DNA of 64,000 bases from Rebecca billardiae RCC1528 (Eukaryota; Haptophyta): positions 1,488,001-1,552,000 of the forward strand of contig OZ251226.1 in assembly GCA_965240325.2 (NCBI GenBank), written 5' to 3'. The position numbers and the translations under genes are program-made. The notes under the pieces were generated by a model. That model did not search any database. It had not been told where the DNA came from and saw only the letters and a program-made list of their open reading frames with translations. Positions 36,692-43,192 of this stretch are shown here, one piece after another (position 1 is the first letter of the stretch; the number at the start of each line of letters is the position of its first letter).

Positions 36692-38617
36692 GCCGGCAGT
36701 GTAGCCGATCTGCGTGATGTCGTTGCCGTGCTTGTCGAGCCCAAACTTGCGCAGCAGGCTCGACGTGATCATGTCGGCCTGGTCGGGGTACGACTGGATG
36801 ATGTTCTCGTACTCGGAGACGGTGAGGGCGAGCAGCGTGACGTAGCCGGCGGAGGAGGCCATCACCGTGTACGGCTGGTGGATGCCGAGGAAGAAGGCGA
36901 GCTCGCCCACCACTTGGCCCGGCCCGAGGTCGGCGAGGATGGTCGCCACGTTCTCGTCGCCCTTGCGCACGTAGAGGGTGCCGCCCACGCACCACAGCAG
37001 CTCGGTCGCGCCCTCGCCCTGGAAGAAGAGAGGCTCTCCGGGCATGACAAAGCGCTCGCGCACGGCGAGGACGATCTGGCCGAGGAACTGCGGCGAGCAG
37101 CCGTGCAGCACCCACGTGGCCTGCATCTCGCGCAGGTACTGCGCCGACGCGACCTGCGTGCGCAGCGAGGGCGGCATCTGCTGGAACACCTTGCCCGAGC
37201 TGGACGAGCTCTTGTGGTGCTGTGCGGCGCCGACAGATGCGCGCGCCGGGGGCCGGGGCGCGAAGCGGAGCGTGTGAGCCCGCGCGGCGCGCGCGGGGGG
37301 AGCGCATGCTGGCCGCGCAGCACGGGGCGCGCGGCGTACCTGGAACTCGAAGTGCGCGCGCACGCGCCCCGCGACCGCCGTCGGCAGCTTGTTGGCGCGC
37401 GTGTACCCGTCGACGGCCTTCATCAGCTCCTTGAAATGGACCGTCGACTCGTCCACGCGCACGAGGTAGTGGAAGAGAGTACCGAGCACGAAGGCGTAGA
37501 AGACGATCTGCAGGATCATGATGACGATGGCGAAAGACGCCTCGGGCTCGCGCGCCGTGAGCTGCACCGAGCCGTAGCCCATCGACGTGATGCCCGCCCA
37601 GCCCATGTACGACGAGAGCAGGTACGCCTGCCAGCCCGTAGCGTGCATCGGGTCGAAGTCGTCGTTGTGTGTCCACTGCGCGGGCCACGAGGGCAGCTTG
37701 AGCGCCTCGGTCTGGTCCACCGCGCGCTCGGAGAGGAGCCACCACACGCAGCTCACCCAGTGCGGCACCGAGACGAGCACGAGCACAAACTTGAACGAGG
37801 CGAAGAAGGTGACGTTGGTCGTGAGGTCCGTCGACATGCGGTGCATGTGCGCGAGCAGGTCGTTGACGCGCGCACAGCGCACGACCTGGCCAAGCGTCCA
37901 CACCCACTGGAAGCCGAGGAAGATGAAGAGTGCGCGCCCCACGTGCAGAGTGGCGATGATCGCGACGTCGACCAACATGCGACGGCACGTCGGTGGCTGC
38001 TGCCCAACGCGCTCGAAGCGCTTCTTGTACCGCACGCGCGCACACATGTATGCGAACTCGTACAGGTCGATCACGATGTCGACGAGGATGCCGCCGGGGG
38101 AGGCGAGCAGCATCGACGGGAACGCCACGCGCACGGGGATAAGCAGCTCCTCCAGCGCGAGAAACCACAGGCGCGCCGCCGCGAAAGCGCGCAGGAATCC
38201 CATCCTCTCTGCGGCCGCGACTGTTCGGTTGGCGTCATCGGATGCTGGGTCGACCGCGATCGGCTTGTCGTCGTGGCCGACGAGGACCGTTCGCCACGTG
38301 ACGTGCCGCTCCCCGGGCGCTTGCGTGGGCTCGGGGCTTGCGTCCACCGCCTGCCCACGCGTCGGCATCTTCGCCGGAGAGTCCGGAAGCCGCAGAATGC
38401 CCTTGGTGGTAGGCTGCGTGCTGCTGGCATCCTCCTGCGCGCTCTGCAGGCCGAGAGCGGAGCGTGCGCGGTTCGCTGCGCTGCGCGATTTGTCCTTGGC
38501 CTGCTCAAAGCTGCGCGTGCCCAGCAGCGAGGATGGCCTGTCCTCGCCGCCCTTTACGAGGGGCGACGTCTCGCGCCCGGTGCTCGGCGGGCCGCGGCGA
38601 GTGTCGGGAGAGCTCAT
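1..38617 (-). CDS. Giant multi-LOV/RGS photoreceptor-ion channel fusion (partial, 3' end outside window)
   Basis: The minus frame whose codons begin at 38617 has no stop before the left edge, about 12,800 codons; an in-frame TAG lies upstream at 38795-38797 and the ATG at 38615-38617 (A at -3) is the first in-frame Met. Order: K+ channel-like S1-S6 plus C-linker and CNB-like fold (residues ~130-620), poly-Gly, ankyrin repeats (~665-950), acidic spacer, 17 LOV-RGS-LOV units (~1440-11935), Ser/Asp-rich linker, second channel with CNB-like fold (from ~12270). Residue numbers assume removal of the 120-bp intron at 37220-37339. Every LOV carries GRNCRFLQG, the cysteinyl-flavin adduct motif. LOV domains bind flavin and sense blue light; RGS domains bind G-alpha or serve as scaffolds. 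I infer a light-regulated membrane channel of about 1.4 MDa; no function is proven. All junctions of the array stay in frame, which argues for a real gene rather than decayed repeats. Confidence 0.93.
78..198 (-). other. Probable intron near the left window edge
   Basis: On the minus strand the exon ends GTACGACGAAG, the intron begins GTGCGC and ends CTCGTCGCAG, and the next exon begins CCGGGAGC. Splicing (121 bp) switches the tail to SALSARSKMSARSKMSR, a basic Ser/Met repeat. Unspliced, the frame stays open but gives an Arg/Pro-rich stretch. The gene continues beyond base 1. Confidence 0.6.
200..1639 (-). other. Channel module 2: CNG/EAG-like channel with unusual filter
   Basis: S1 begins near 1630 (FGLFETLFLYVTAWDSIVI). 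The S4-like segment PYTLRVLRMINMRYLRSAI carries spaced arginines (near 1260-1310). The pore helix and filter read MLTSLGLTQLP, with TSLGL at 959-973 in place of T-x-G-Y-G. S6 follows (ELLFFVVAMIVNMTVYAW), then a C-linker ending MLPMSLQLEVSKHTI and a beta-roll domain (VFRMGEVCNELFVIKSGSI, GSTVGSMSF, GRTASGAETV). The beta-roll keeps an Arg-Thr-Ala in the phosphate cassette but has Ser where Glu is usual. The fold is clear; ion selectivity is not, because the GYG is missing. Confidence 0.86.
1640..2693 (-). other. Linker between last LOV unit and channel 2
   Basis: About 350 codons. It starts with a Ser/Asp/Glu-rich disordered tract (2460-2600), followed by an ordered-looking Ala/Leu-rich segment (ARFLTEAQFYVGVASWLL, then PEAFLQAQEAQAKEALAT) with no family I recognise. 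A GTAAGT occurs at 1817-1822 on the minus strand, but no acceptor nearby keeps the frame, and the open frame continues through it. Confidence 0.6.
2694..4237 (-). repeat. LOV-RGS-LOV unit 17 (last, no Gln/Met exit linker)
   Basis: About 1,544 bp to the conserved HHDEM of its exit helix. Cysteine codons at 4076-4078 and 3140-3142. Instead of a poly-Gln/Met linker it leads into the Ser/Asp-rich segment before channel 2. Confidence 0.92.
4238..6148 (-). repeat. LOV-RGS-LOV unit 16
   Basis: 1,911 bp. Cysteine codons at 5987-5989 and 5051-5053. LOV-B has DRTEPIVVSKM. The linker at 4350-4510 is the most Met/Met-Gln-rich version. Confidence 0.93.
6149..7993 (-). repeat. LOV-RGS-LOV unit 15
   Basis: 1,845 bp, the shortest unit of the Gln/Met group. 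Cysteine codons at 7832-7834 and 6896-6898. The linker (6280-6355) is reduced and includes an MMMQQQ-type segment. Confidence 0.93.
7994..9877 (-). repeat. LOV-RGS-LOV unit 14
   Basis: 1,884 bp. Cysteine codons at 9716-9718 and 8780-8782. The Gln/Met linker at 8120-8240 has its own pattern of CTG runs. Confidence 0.93.
9878..11746 (-). repeat. LOV-RGS-LOV unit 13
   Basis: 1,869 bp. Cysteine codons at 11585-11587 and 10649-10651. LOV-B reads DRTEPNVVSKM where most copies have DRTEPNIVSKM. The length difference lies in the CTG-repeat-encoded linker. Confidence 0.93.
11747..13648 (-). repeat. LOV-RGS-LOV unit 12
   Basis: 1,902 bp, 18 bp shorter than the 1,920-bp units through the Gln/Met linker. 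Cysteine codons at 13487-13489 and 12551-12553. A few private changes occur around 12345-12430. Confidence 0.93.
13649..15568 (-). repeat. LOV-RGS-LOV unit 11
   Basis: 1,920 bp, the last of the seven exact-length units. Cysteine codons at 15407-15409 and 14471-14473. It has the AATGAGTGG variant (near 14610), as in unit 10. Confidence 0.93.
15569..17488 (-). repeat. LOV-RGS-LOV unit 10
   Basis: 1,920 bp. Cysteine codons at 17327-17329 and 16391-16393. It shares the AATGAGTGG variant (near 16530, Val to Ile in no critical position) with unit 11 and the CCGCTGCCG linker variant with unit 9. Confidence 0.93.
17489..19408 (-). repeat. LOV-RGS-LOV unit 9
   Basis: 1,920 bp. Cysteine codons at 19247-19249 and 18311-18313. 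It carries both the CACAAG variant (units 7-9) and the CCGCTGCCG linker variant shared with unit 10, so it is the mosaic link between the two groups. Confidence 0.93.
19409..21328 (-). repeat. LOV-RGS-LOV unit 8
   Basis: 1,920 bp. Cysteine codons at 21167-21169 and 20231-20233. It has the CACAAG variant (near 20056) and a private synonymous change near 20306 (ATCGGATTG for ATCGGGTTG). Confidence 0.93.
21329..23248 (-). repeat. LOV-RGS-LOV unit 7
   Basis: 1,920 bp. Cysteine codons at 23087-23089 and 22151-22153. It has the CACAAG variant (near 21976) shared with units 8 and 9, and a private linker change near 21615 (CATGTCC for CATGCCC, Gly to Asp). Confidence 0.93.
23249..25168 (-). repeat. 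LOV-RGS-LOV unit 6
   Basis: 1,920 bp. Cysteine codons at 25007-25009 and 24071-24073. Near-identical to unit 5, with CATAGG near 23896 and the CCCGTC LOV-A variant also seen in unit 5. Confidence 0.93.
25169..27088 (-). repeat. LOV-RGS-LOV unit 5 (first of the 1,920-bp block)
   Basis: 1,920 bp. Cysteine codons at 26927-26929 and 25991-25993. It shares the third-position variant CATAGG (near 25816) with unit 6 only. The RGS reads KEDRELEFW, as in all later units. Confidence 0.93.
27089..28993 (-). repeat. LOV-RGS-LOV unit 4 (divergent, boundary with the homogenised block)
   Basis: 1,905 bp. Cysteine codons at 28832-28834 and 27902-27904. The exit linker (27089-27480) is unique, rich in Gln, Ser, Asn and Ala, and not the poly-Gln/Met type. 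It marks the junction between the old units and the recently expanded block. Confidence 0.9.
28994..30676 (-). repeat. LOV-RGS-LOV unit 3 (divergent)
   Basis: 1,683 bp, the shortest complete unit. Cysteine codons at 30515-30517 and 29585-29587. The RGS has AEANEFEFWLESRKL and differs strongly from units 1, 2 and 5-17 but resembles unit 4, so units 3 and 4 are sisters. Confidence 0.9.
30677..32482 (-). repeat. LOV-RGS-LOV unit 2 (divergent)
   Basis: 1,806 bp. Cysteine codons at 32321-32323 (LOV-B) and 31391-31393 (LOV-A, which reads GNAMLFVN where other units have GNPMLFVN). The RGS contains GEENELEFW, the closest of all units to the ENIDFW signature of canonical RGS domains. Confidence 0.9.
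32483..34183 (-). repeat. LOV-RGS-LOV unit 1 (divergent)
   Basis: 1,701 bp. Photoactive-type cysteine codons lie at 34022-34024 (LOV-B, context GRNCRFLQGEQTEP) and 33092-33094 (LOV-A, GRNCRFLQGPRTEP). RGS at about 33330-33690, with GEDDELEFW. No Gln/Met tract; the exit linker is Ala/Ser/Glu-rich. Confidence 0.9.
34184..35639 (-). other. Spacer between ankyrin block and LOV array
   Basis: About 485 codons without a confident domain. It includes a basic helix-rich part (NLYRIDRKLKEHGERRMTL), an acidic Ser/Asp/Glu tract (about 35230-35350, with SDLDDMSSQESDFDGE), a possible coiled segment (INERLRQENLALEDILMNE) and a Ser/Pro/Arg stretch near 34740. Around 34570-34680 there is a weak PAS-like look (FISDLGCVVLFCSKRF, then GRNVR), which may be a degenerate LOV without the cysteine; I do not count it. 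Confidence 0.6.
35640..36500 (-). other. Ankyrin-repeat block of the giant protein
   Basis: Roughly eight ankyrin repeats, recognisable from phrases such as RTTMHLAAADGSFKVVQLL, GADVNAKDRWGCTPM, RTALHIAAADGNVRVVEHL and DYDGRTAFHRVASAG. The order channel, CNB-like domain, ankyrin is the same as in plant AKT1-type inward-rectifying K+ channels, where ankyrins mediate kinase and phosphatase docking. Here the block is followed by a long spacer and the LOV array instead of a C-terminal KHA domain. Some repeats are degenerate (for example around 36180-36240), so the count is approximate. Confidence 0.87.
36605..36702 (-). repeat. Poly-glycine linker encoded by a GCC/GGC run
   Basis: An almost uninterrupted run of GGC codons, broken by one Ser, followed by a Gly/Ala-rich stretch. 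It joins the CNB-like domain of channel 1 to the ankyrin block as a flexible low-complexity hinge. Runs like this change length by replication slippage. Confidence 0.85.
36720..38230 (-). other. Channel module 1: Kv/CNG-superfamily K+ channel with C-linker and CNB-like domain
   Basis: Domain of the giant protein. Hydrophobic helices run from about 38200 to 37440. The pore loop reads ITSMGYGSVQ (TSMGYGS at 37568-37588), the canonical T-x-G-Y-G potassium filter, followed by an S6 with FAIVIMILQIVFYAFVLG. The likely S4 (WVWTLGQVVRCARVNDLL) has few positive charges, so strong voltage sensing is doubtful. After the intron the C-linker reads MPPSLRTQV, typical of CNG, HCN and plant AKT/KAT channels, and a beta-roll follows (PGEPLFFQGEGATELL, then VVGELAFFLG). 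The cyclic-phosphate arginine expected after GELAFF is replaced by IHQPYTV, so the fold may not bind cyclic nucleotides, as in EAG and plant channels. Potassium selectivity is inferred from the filter alone. Confidence 0.88.
37220..37339 (-). other. Predicted 120-bp in-frame intron in the giant gene
   Basis: On the minus strand the exon ends GAGTTCCAG, the intron begins GTACGC and ends GCCGCACAG, and the next exon begins CACCACAAG. It is 120 bp with no stop, so the frame is open whether or not it is spliced. Its translation would be Arg/Ala/Pro-rich, and it interrupts the C-linker between VRAHFEFQ and HHKSSSSSGK; removal restores the usual linker into MPPSLRTQV. Transcript reads would settle it. 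Confidence 0.82.
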
Positions 38618-38990
38618 CGTGGCGAGGAGAGAAGGCGAGCTGACAAGCGCCGGGCAGGGCGGCTGGCCCAGATCACCCGCAGGAGATCGCCTCGGCTCTC
38701 CTCCTTTTCCAGACGGGACCGCGGCCGATCGTGATTCGTGAATTCTCGCGCCGACTAGAGACCTCCTCGCCCGCGGAAGCAAGCTTTCGACGGCCTAGGT
38801 AGGCGGTTCGGGCAAGTTCGTCAATGTCGCCGAGACTAGCGGGCGTATGTTTCGGAGCCCGGGCGAAGCCGCGGCGGCCCGGCGAGTTCTGCAGGCGAAA
38901 AAAGCAGCTGTTACGATACCGTTTGACAAGACAGACTCACGAACAGCTATTTCAAGGGCGTTCCCGGGATCCTGCCACACGCTCCCGAAA

Positions 38991-39021
38991 AGCAATGCCC
39001 CCCCCTGGGGGGGGCATTGCT
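38991..39021. repeat. Perfect 15-bp inverted repeat with 1-nt spacer
   Basis: Left arm AGCAATG followed by eight C; one T; then eight G followed by CATTGCT. The arms are exactly complementary. It lies about 375 bp upstream of the giant gene's ATG. It could form a cruciform or hairpin, or be a remnant of a small inverted-repeat element. Confidence 0.9.
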
Positions 39022-40047
39022 ACCGGACTGGCGCGGGCCGTAATCAAATGTACCCGCTTCAAATAGAGGAAGCCAATTTCAATAGGAACGCGGTTCCGAT
39101 TTGGCGTATGACCAGTGCGGGGAACGCCCCTGGCATCCAAAGGACCATCAACCATAACTTGATGGGAGCCGAACGGACGCGTGAGGTCTGATTTGGTTGA
39201 TGGTTACTTTAGCTATGACTTACTACTTTACAGTTACTGCTGCGCTTATTGGCCACTACAATCACGGACAGGTGTCGTCAGCGTCGTTTTCTCACTCACG
39301 CAACATGCATGAACACACCGTCGGAGCCGTCGTTTCACGATGAACAATGTCAGACACGATTGCAGGGGCGATACCTAGTGCTGAAGTGCAGGGTCGCGCC
39401 GGAGATCGGCGTCACGGGCTCACGGCGGGTCGGAGCCAGCTCTCCAGCCAGGCAACACGATCAGCCAGATGATTACCTTACCGACTAGGAACCGAGCAGA
39501 GGGGCTGCGGCCGGTGCACTTCCTGGTAGTAAGTGGCAGACTCCAGGCGGGGGTCGATGCCGGCGGTCGCGGAGAGACGGTCTCGGAGTCGGAGAGTGTG
39601 CACACATCTGTGGTCCGATGCAGGCGGGTCCCCCTGCCCAGCTTGGCGCCTGATGAGTCGTCGCGAGCAGCCCGGTCGGCCGGTCGTCGTCGTGGCTCCC
39701 CGGCCCCGCCATCAGCCCGACAAATAAGGTGATGATGCCGAACCGGACTCGGGCCCGGCCCGACCGCCGCCCCCGGACCGGGTCCGGGCCGACGACGGCA
39801 ACGAGTGCCGCGGGCCCAGACCTAGCCCTAGGGCTACCATCCAAGTACCAGGCCTAGATACAGCCGCTCATGACAGCCACGCCTCATAATGAGACAAAGT
39901 CGTCGTCATCGGCATTGCCAATGCGTCGTCGTCGTCATTGATCTCACTCTCTCTCTCTCTCTCTCTCATCTCTATATATATTCGTCATCTGCTTACGATC
40001 ATCATAGACATACTACGTCTTAGTCAACCGAATTATCATCATCATAG

Positions 40048-40052
40048 ACGGT
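40048..40052. repeat. Target-site duplication, left copy
   Basis: ACGGT abuts the 5' LTR and is repeated at 43505-43509 after the 3' LTR; five bases is usual for Copia/Gypsy-type integration. Confidence 0.88.
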
Positions 40053-40364
40053 TGTCAAAGGAATCGCCAATCTACAGTGATTTCCAATTTCCAATCCAAC
40101 ATTTTACTCGCAGTCACACAGTGGCGGCGCGACCGCTGCGGCGGCGCTCGCACAAAATCCTCCAAAATCAACCTGAACCTCATCCTAAAATACAGCAGGA
40201 CAGCATGGCTGGCGGCGGCATCTCGAAGTATTCCAGATGATTCTGAATGAACGCGGAAACATGAGCCGAGCACCACGAACACGTTGTGCTCCGCACCGCA
40301 AGGCAAGAGCCGAAGCCGTCGACCGACCTCGCGACCGTCAAGCCTCGAGACGCGTTCCCTGACA
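40053..40364 (+). repeat. 5' LTR
   Basis: 312 bp, TGTCA...TGACA, matching the 3' LTR base for base as far as read. No standard tRNA-complementary TGG primer site lies directly after it; the gag ATG uses the last base of the LTR. Confidence 0.93.
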
Positions 40365-42931
40365 TGCTAGCACGGTGCTGGGAGAACTTGGGCAAGGATG
40401 GAGACGACGAGAACAGCGGCAAGGACGTGAACGGCCATCAGCCCGCCCCAGTTGCTCCCCTCATTGGGTTGAAGCCAGGCGTGGCAGAGCGCGCGGCATT
40501 GCCGCGCTGCTCATCGGCGATCGCGCGCAAGCGCACGCCAGACTACCTCGCCGCTGCCCTGAGGGGCATGCAGGCTGAGAAGAACCGGCAAGGCGAGAAG
40601 CTCACGCTTCTCCGCAAGCCCATCTCCAGCGCCTCCGGGCCTGGCAACATCGCTGACCTGAACTCAGGCAGCATCGTGTCGTATGCGCGCAATGCTGCAT
40701 CGCACGCAAGGCCTCGAGCCGACATCAAGGATCACCTTGAGGAGGAGGTTCGCGCACAGCGCGGTGAGGAGGAGCGTTGCCGCTCGCATCCCCCGCCATC
40801 GCGCCACTCCATCCGCACGCACGTCGTTGCGCAGGGGATCTCAACAACTACCGCCCGGGACTCTGCGCCCGCGAGCGCGGTTCAAGAGCGCGCGGCTGAG
40901 AGCCCGCAGCTCAAGGAGTGCCTTGCGGCCTCCGAGTCATCGAACGAGGTCACCGAGCGTTCCGGGGCAGATGTAGCGCTCGACGCTGCTGCCGCTGATG
41001 CCGCTCCGACCGTCGAGGCCCTCGAGCCTGCCAACGCTGCTCGGCGTGCTGGCCTTCTGGCCGCCGCCAATGACAGCGCGGTCGTGACCGCAGTCAGTCT
41101 GCAGCCTCGCTCGCACGACTCTGTGTCTGAGTCTGACCGATCGAACGATGACATTAACACCGATGAGTGCGACGCAAACGACCTGTATGGTCTGGCAGAG
41201 CAAACTATGCTCCAAGATGCTACGACACGTGACTCTGTCACAGCGAGCTCAAGCATCAAGTCAGCGGCCGCATTTATTATTGATGCGCCTGACCCAAACA
41301 AATACGTTTACCCCAAAATTACCAGCCTCACGATGGCTTCCGAAGCCGAGCTGCTCGCCACGAGCGACACAAGCAGCCGCGAGATGACCGCCGCAGAGAC
41401 GGCAGAGTCCTCGTCTGGCACGTATCGACTCGCGTCGAACGTAGGAAGCGCATGCGATGCAGGGGGGGCATCATACACCTGCTTGACGGCAAAGCCGCAG
41501 CAAAACCAAGTTGGCGAGCGCGACGCGCGTGCGCATGCATCAGCTGCGTCAGCCATCACAACGCCACACTCTTGCAAGGAAGAGTATTCCGCCGAAGCTG
41601 CCGCGGATGCACATGCATCACCGCTGGACAGAACGAGCGTGAAGAAGCCCAAAGAAGGCACCACAGCCTCGACGAGGGTCACTCCTCGCTCGAAGGTAGA
41701 GCGCGAATCGCCACAGAGCGCGCGCGACACATCGACCAATGCACTTGAGTCGAAGAAACGTGACTGGATAGTCATCGAAGGAGGAGTCACAGACTCTAAT
41801 CCAACCAAGAAGGAACGTGTGTTCATGGCACGCGAATCCTCGGCAGGAGTGGATACACCCGCCACACACAAGCTGACACAGTCGGCTCTGAAATCCAAGC
41901 GCGCGGTACACAGCGCGATACGGGATGCACTCGCAGAAGTGAGCACCTACTACAAGGGCAAATCCTCAGATGTCACACCTGACATAATGGAGCCCAAGGA
42001 TAGCAAGCTATCCGGCTTTCAACTCATTGCCAAAGACAAATGGGTGAAAGACGCAGCCAAAATCGATCCATACAAGGCTGACAACGCTGACGCCAACAAG
42101 ATCGGATCGGTCTACGATCGATCTGCGGCAGCGATATTCAAGCAGCTGAAGGACTCTATTGAGCCTCAGTTATTCGCCTATCTGGAATCGAAGCTGCACA
42201 TCAGCGATCCGACCAAGAACTACTTGGATCTGGCGCTGCTGCTACAGATATTTGAGCGCGAGCTCAAGATCACAACTATGTCCGAACTCAGGGATGAATT
42301 CCTGAAGTTATACCCGACAAAGGTGTCGCCCATTGGCGCATCGGACATTATCAAGAAATCCGTCGAGCAAGTCCGCTCATCTCGATATGGGAATCTGGAC
42401 GATGCTACGATGTTGGTCTTCAAGCTGTATAACAGCATGCACGACCATCCCCAAGTCTACGAGTCAGTTATCTCGCACTTCGGAGCGCTCACGCCCGAGC
42501 AATGTGTGGATAACACTGACCAGATAATGGCCCAGATGGAAGATGCCTACAAACGGCACGGCTCAATGAAGCTACTCCATCAGAACAATACCAAGGGGAG
42601 AGAGACCGAAAATTATTCCAAGATACGCCAAAATGCTGATTATCAGCAAGGCACGCGGCGACGCGGTGACTTTGAGGGCGCCGAAGTCTTCGCCGCTCAG
42701 GCCCAAAAGGCTCCAGCCAATGGCGAGAGCGGGCCGAATAACTCGGACACCGGCAAACGGTGCACTCACTGTGGTCTCAAGAACCATACTGCCCAGCAGT
42801 GTTGGAAGCTCCACCCAGAGCTACGCCCCAAGGCCAACAATTACAACAAAGGCAAAAACAAGGGAGCCAACAAATTTCCCAAGGAGCGTATCCATTTCCT
42901 GGATATTCCTGCTCCGGATGCCTATGATTAA
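40364..42931 (+). CDS. gag: Gag-like nucleocapsid polyprotein of the LTR element
   Basis: 855 residues from the ATG whose first base is the last base of the 5' LTR; the frame is open further upstream but only from a GTG. The first ~520 residues are low-complexity Ala/Ser/Glu/Thr. A helical region (~560-750, with KDSIEPQLFAYLESKL and SELRDEFLKLYP) resembles a retroelement capsid. Near the C-terminus a zinc knuckle reads CTHCGLKNHTAQQC (C-x2-C-x4-H-x4-C), followed by a basic tail rich in Asn and Lys. No protease or polymerase motifs follow. It should package element RNA; the enzymes must come from elsewhere. An intact frame and matching LTRs suggest recent activity. Confidence 0.88.
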   Translation: MLARCWENLGKDGDDENSGKDVNGHQPAPVAPLIGLKPGVAERAALPRCSSAIARKRTPDYLAAALRGMQAEKNRQGEKLTLLRKPISSASGPGNIADLNSGSIVSYARNAASHARPRADIKDHLEEEVRAQRGEEERCRSHPPPSRHSIRTHVVAQGISTTTARDSAPASAVQERAAESPQLKECLAASESSNEVTERSGADVALDAAAADAAPTVEALEPANAARRAGLLAAANDSAVVTAVSLQPRSHDSVSESDRSNDDINTDECDANDLYGLAEQTMLQDATTRDSVTASSSIKSAAAFIIDAPDPNKYVYPKITSLTMASEAELLATSDTSSREMTAAETAESSSGTYRLASNVGSACDAGGASYTCLTAKPQQNQVGERDARAHASAASAITTPHSCKEEYSAEAAADAHASPLDRTSVKKPKEGTTASTRVTPRSKVERESPQSARDTSTNALESKKRDWIVIEGGVTDSNPTKKERVFMARESSAGVDTPATHKLTQSALKSKRAVHSAIRDALAEVSTYYKGKSSDVTPDIMEPKDSKLSGFQLIAKDKWVKDAAKIDPYKADNADANKIGSVYDRSAAAIFKQLKDSIEPQLFAYLESKLHISDPTKNYLDLALLLQIFERELKITTMSELRDEFLKLYPTKVSPIGASDIIKKSVEQVRSSRYGNLDDATMLVFKLYNSMHDHPQVYESVISHFGALTPEQCVDNTDQIMAQMEDAYKRHGSMKLLHQNNTKGRETENYSKIRQNADYQQGTRRRGDFEGAEVFAAQAQKAPANGESGPNNSDTGKRCTHCGLKNHTAQQCWKLHPELRPKANNYNKGKNKGANKFPKERIHFLDIPAPDAYD

Positions 42932-43183
42932 CTATCAAGGCAGGGCATGACCCAATAACAAGGTCCAAAATCAAGAGTGAACATATGGTGCAAATAAGCC
43001 CAGGACTGACTCGGGTTACCCAAAACCGTCACACGGAAGTCCCAGCACATGACCCGTATCCTGGCATTGGCAACCAGCATTACTGACTCCAATTCACTCA
43101 TGCACACAGATGCACAAACAATACCAAGCCCAAAATCACTCATAATCCAAGCTTAGTCCTCACAGACGAGCGCATATTGGATT
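42932..43183 (+). other. Non-coding 3' interior of the LTR element
   Basis: About 250 bp between the gag stop and the polypurine tract; no coding frame or pol remnant seen. Confidence 0.7.
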
Positions 43184-43192
43184 GAGGGGGGG
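43184..43192 (+). promoter_or_regulatory. Polypurine tract
   Basis: GAGGGGGGG directly abuts the 3' LTR, as expected for the plus-strand primer of an LTR retroelement. Confidence 0.8.

Larger units (their letters stand above)
38618..40052. other. Gene-free 5' region of the giant gene
   Basis: 1.4 kb without a supported gene. It contains an in-frame stop at 38795, a perfect hairpin at 38991-39021, an 11-bp inverted pair (ACCATCAACCA near 39144 and its complement near 39194), a GC-rich palindromic patch around 39750-39800 and a (TC)n microsatellite near 39945-39968 followed by TATATATA. No clear TATA box lies close to the ATG. This is presumably the promoter region. Confidence 0.6.

Noticed and set aside
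35615-38734. 1,039-codon plus-strand frame over the channel/ankyrin region
   Set aside because: Antisense shadow of the giant gene; His/Arg/Leu-rich with no domain, while the minus frame gives clear channel and ankyrin motifs.
40286-40363. Upstream extension of gag into the 5' LTR
   Set aside because: It would need a GTG start; the first ATG is at 40364.
42932-43192. Reverse transcriptase or integrase remnant in the LTR element
   Set aside because: Only about 260 bp, and no pol motif in any frame.
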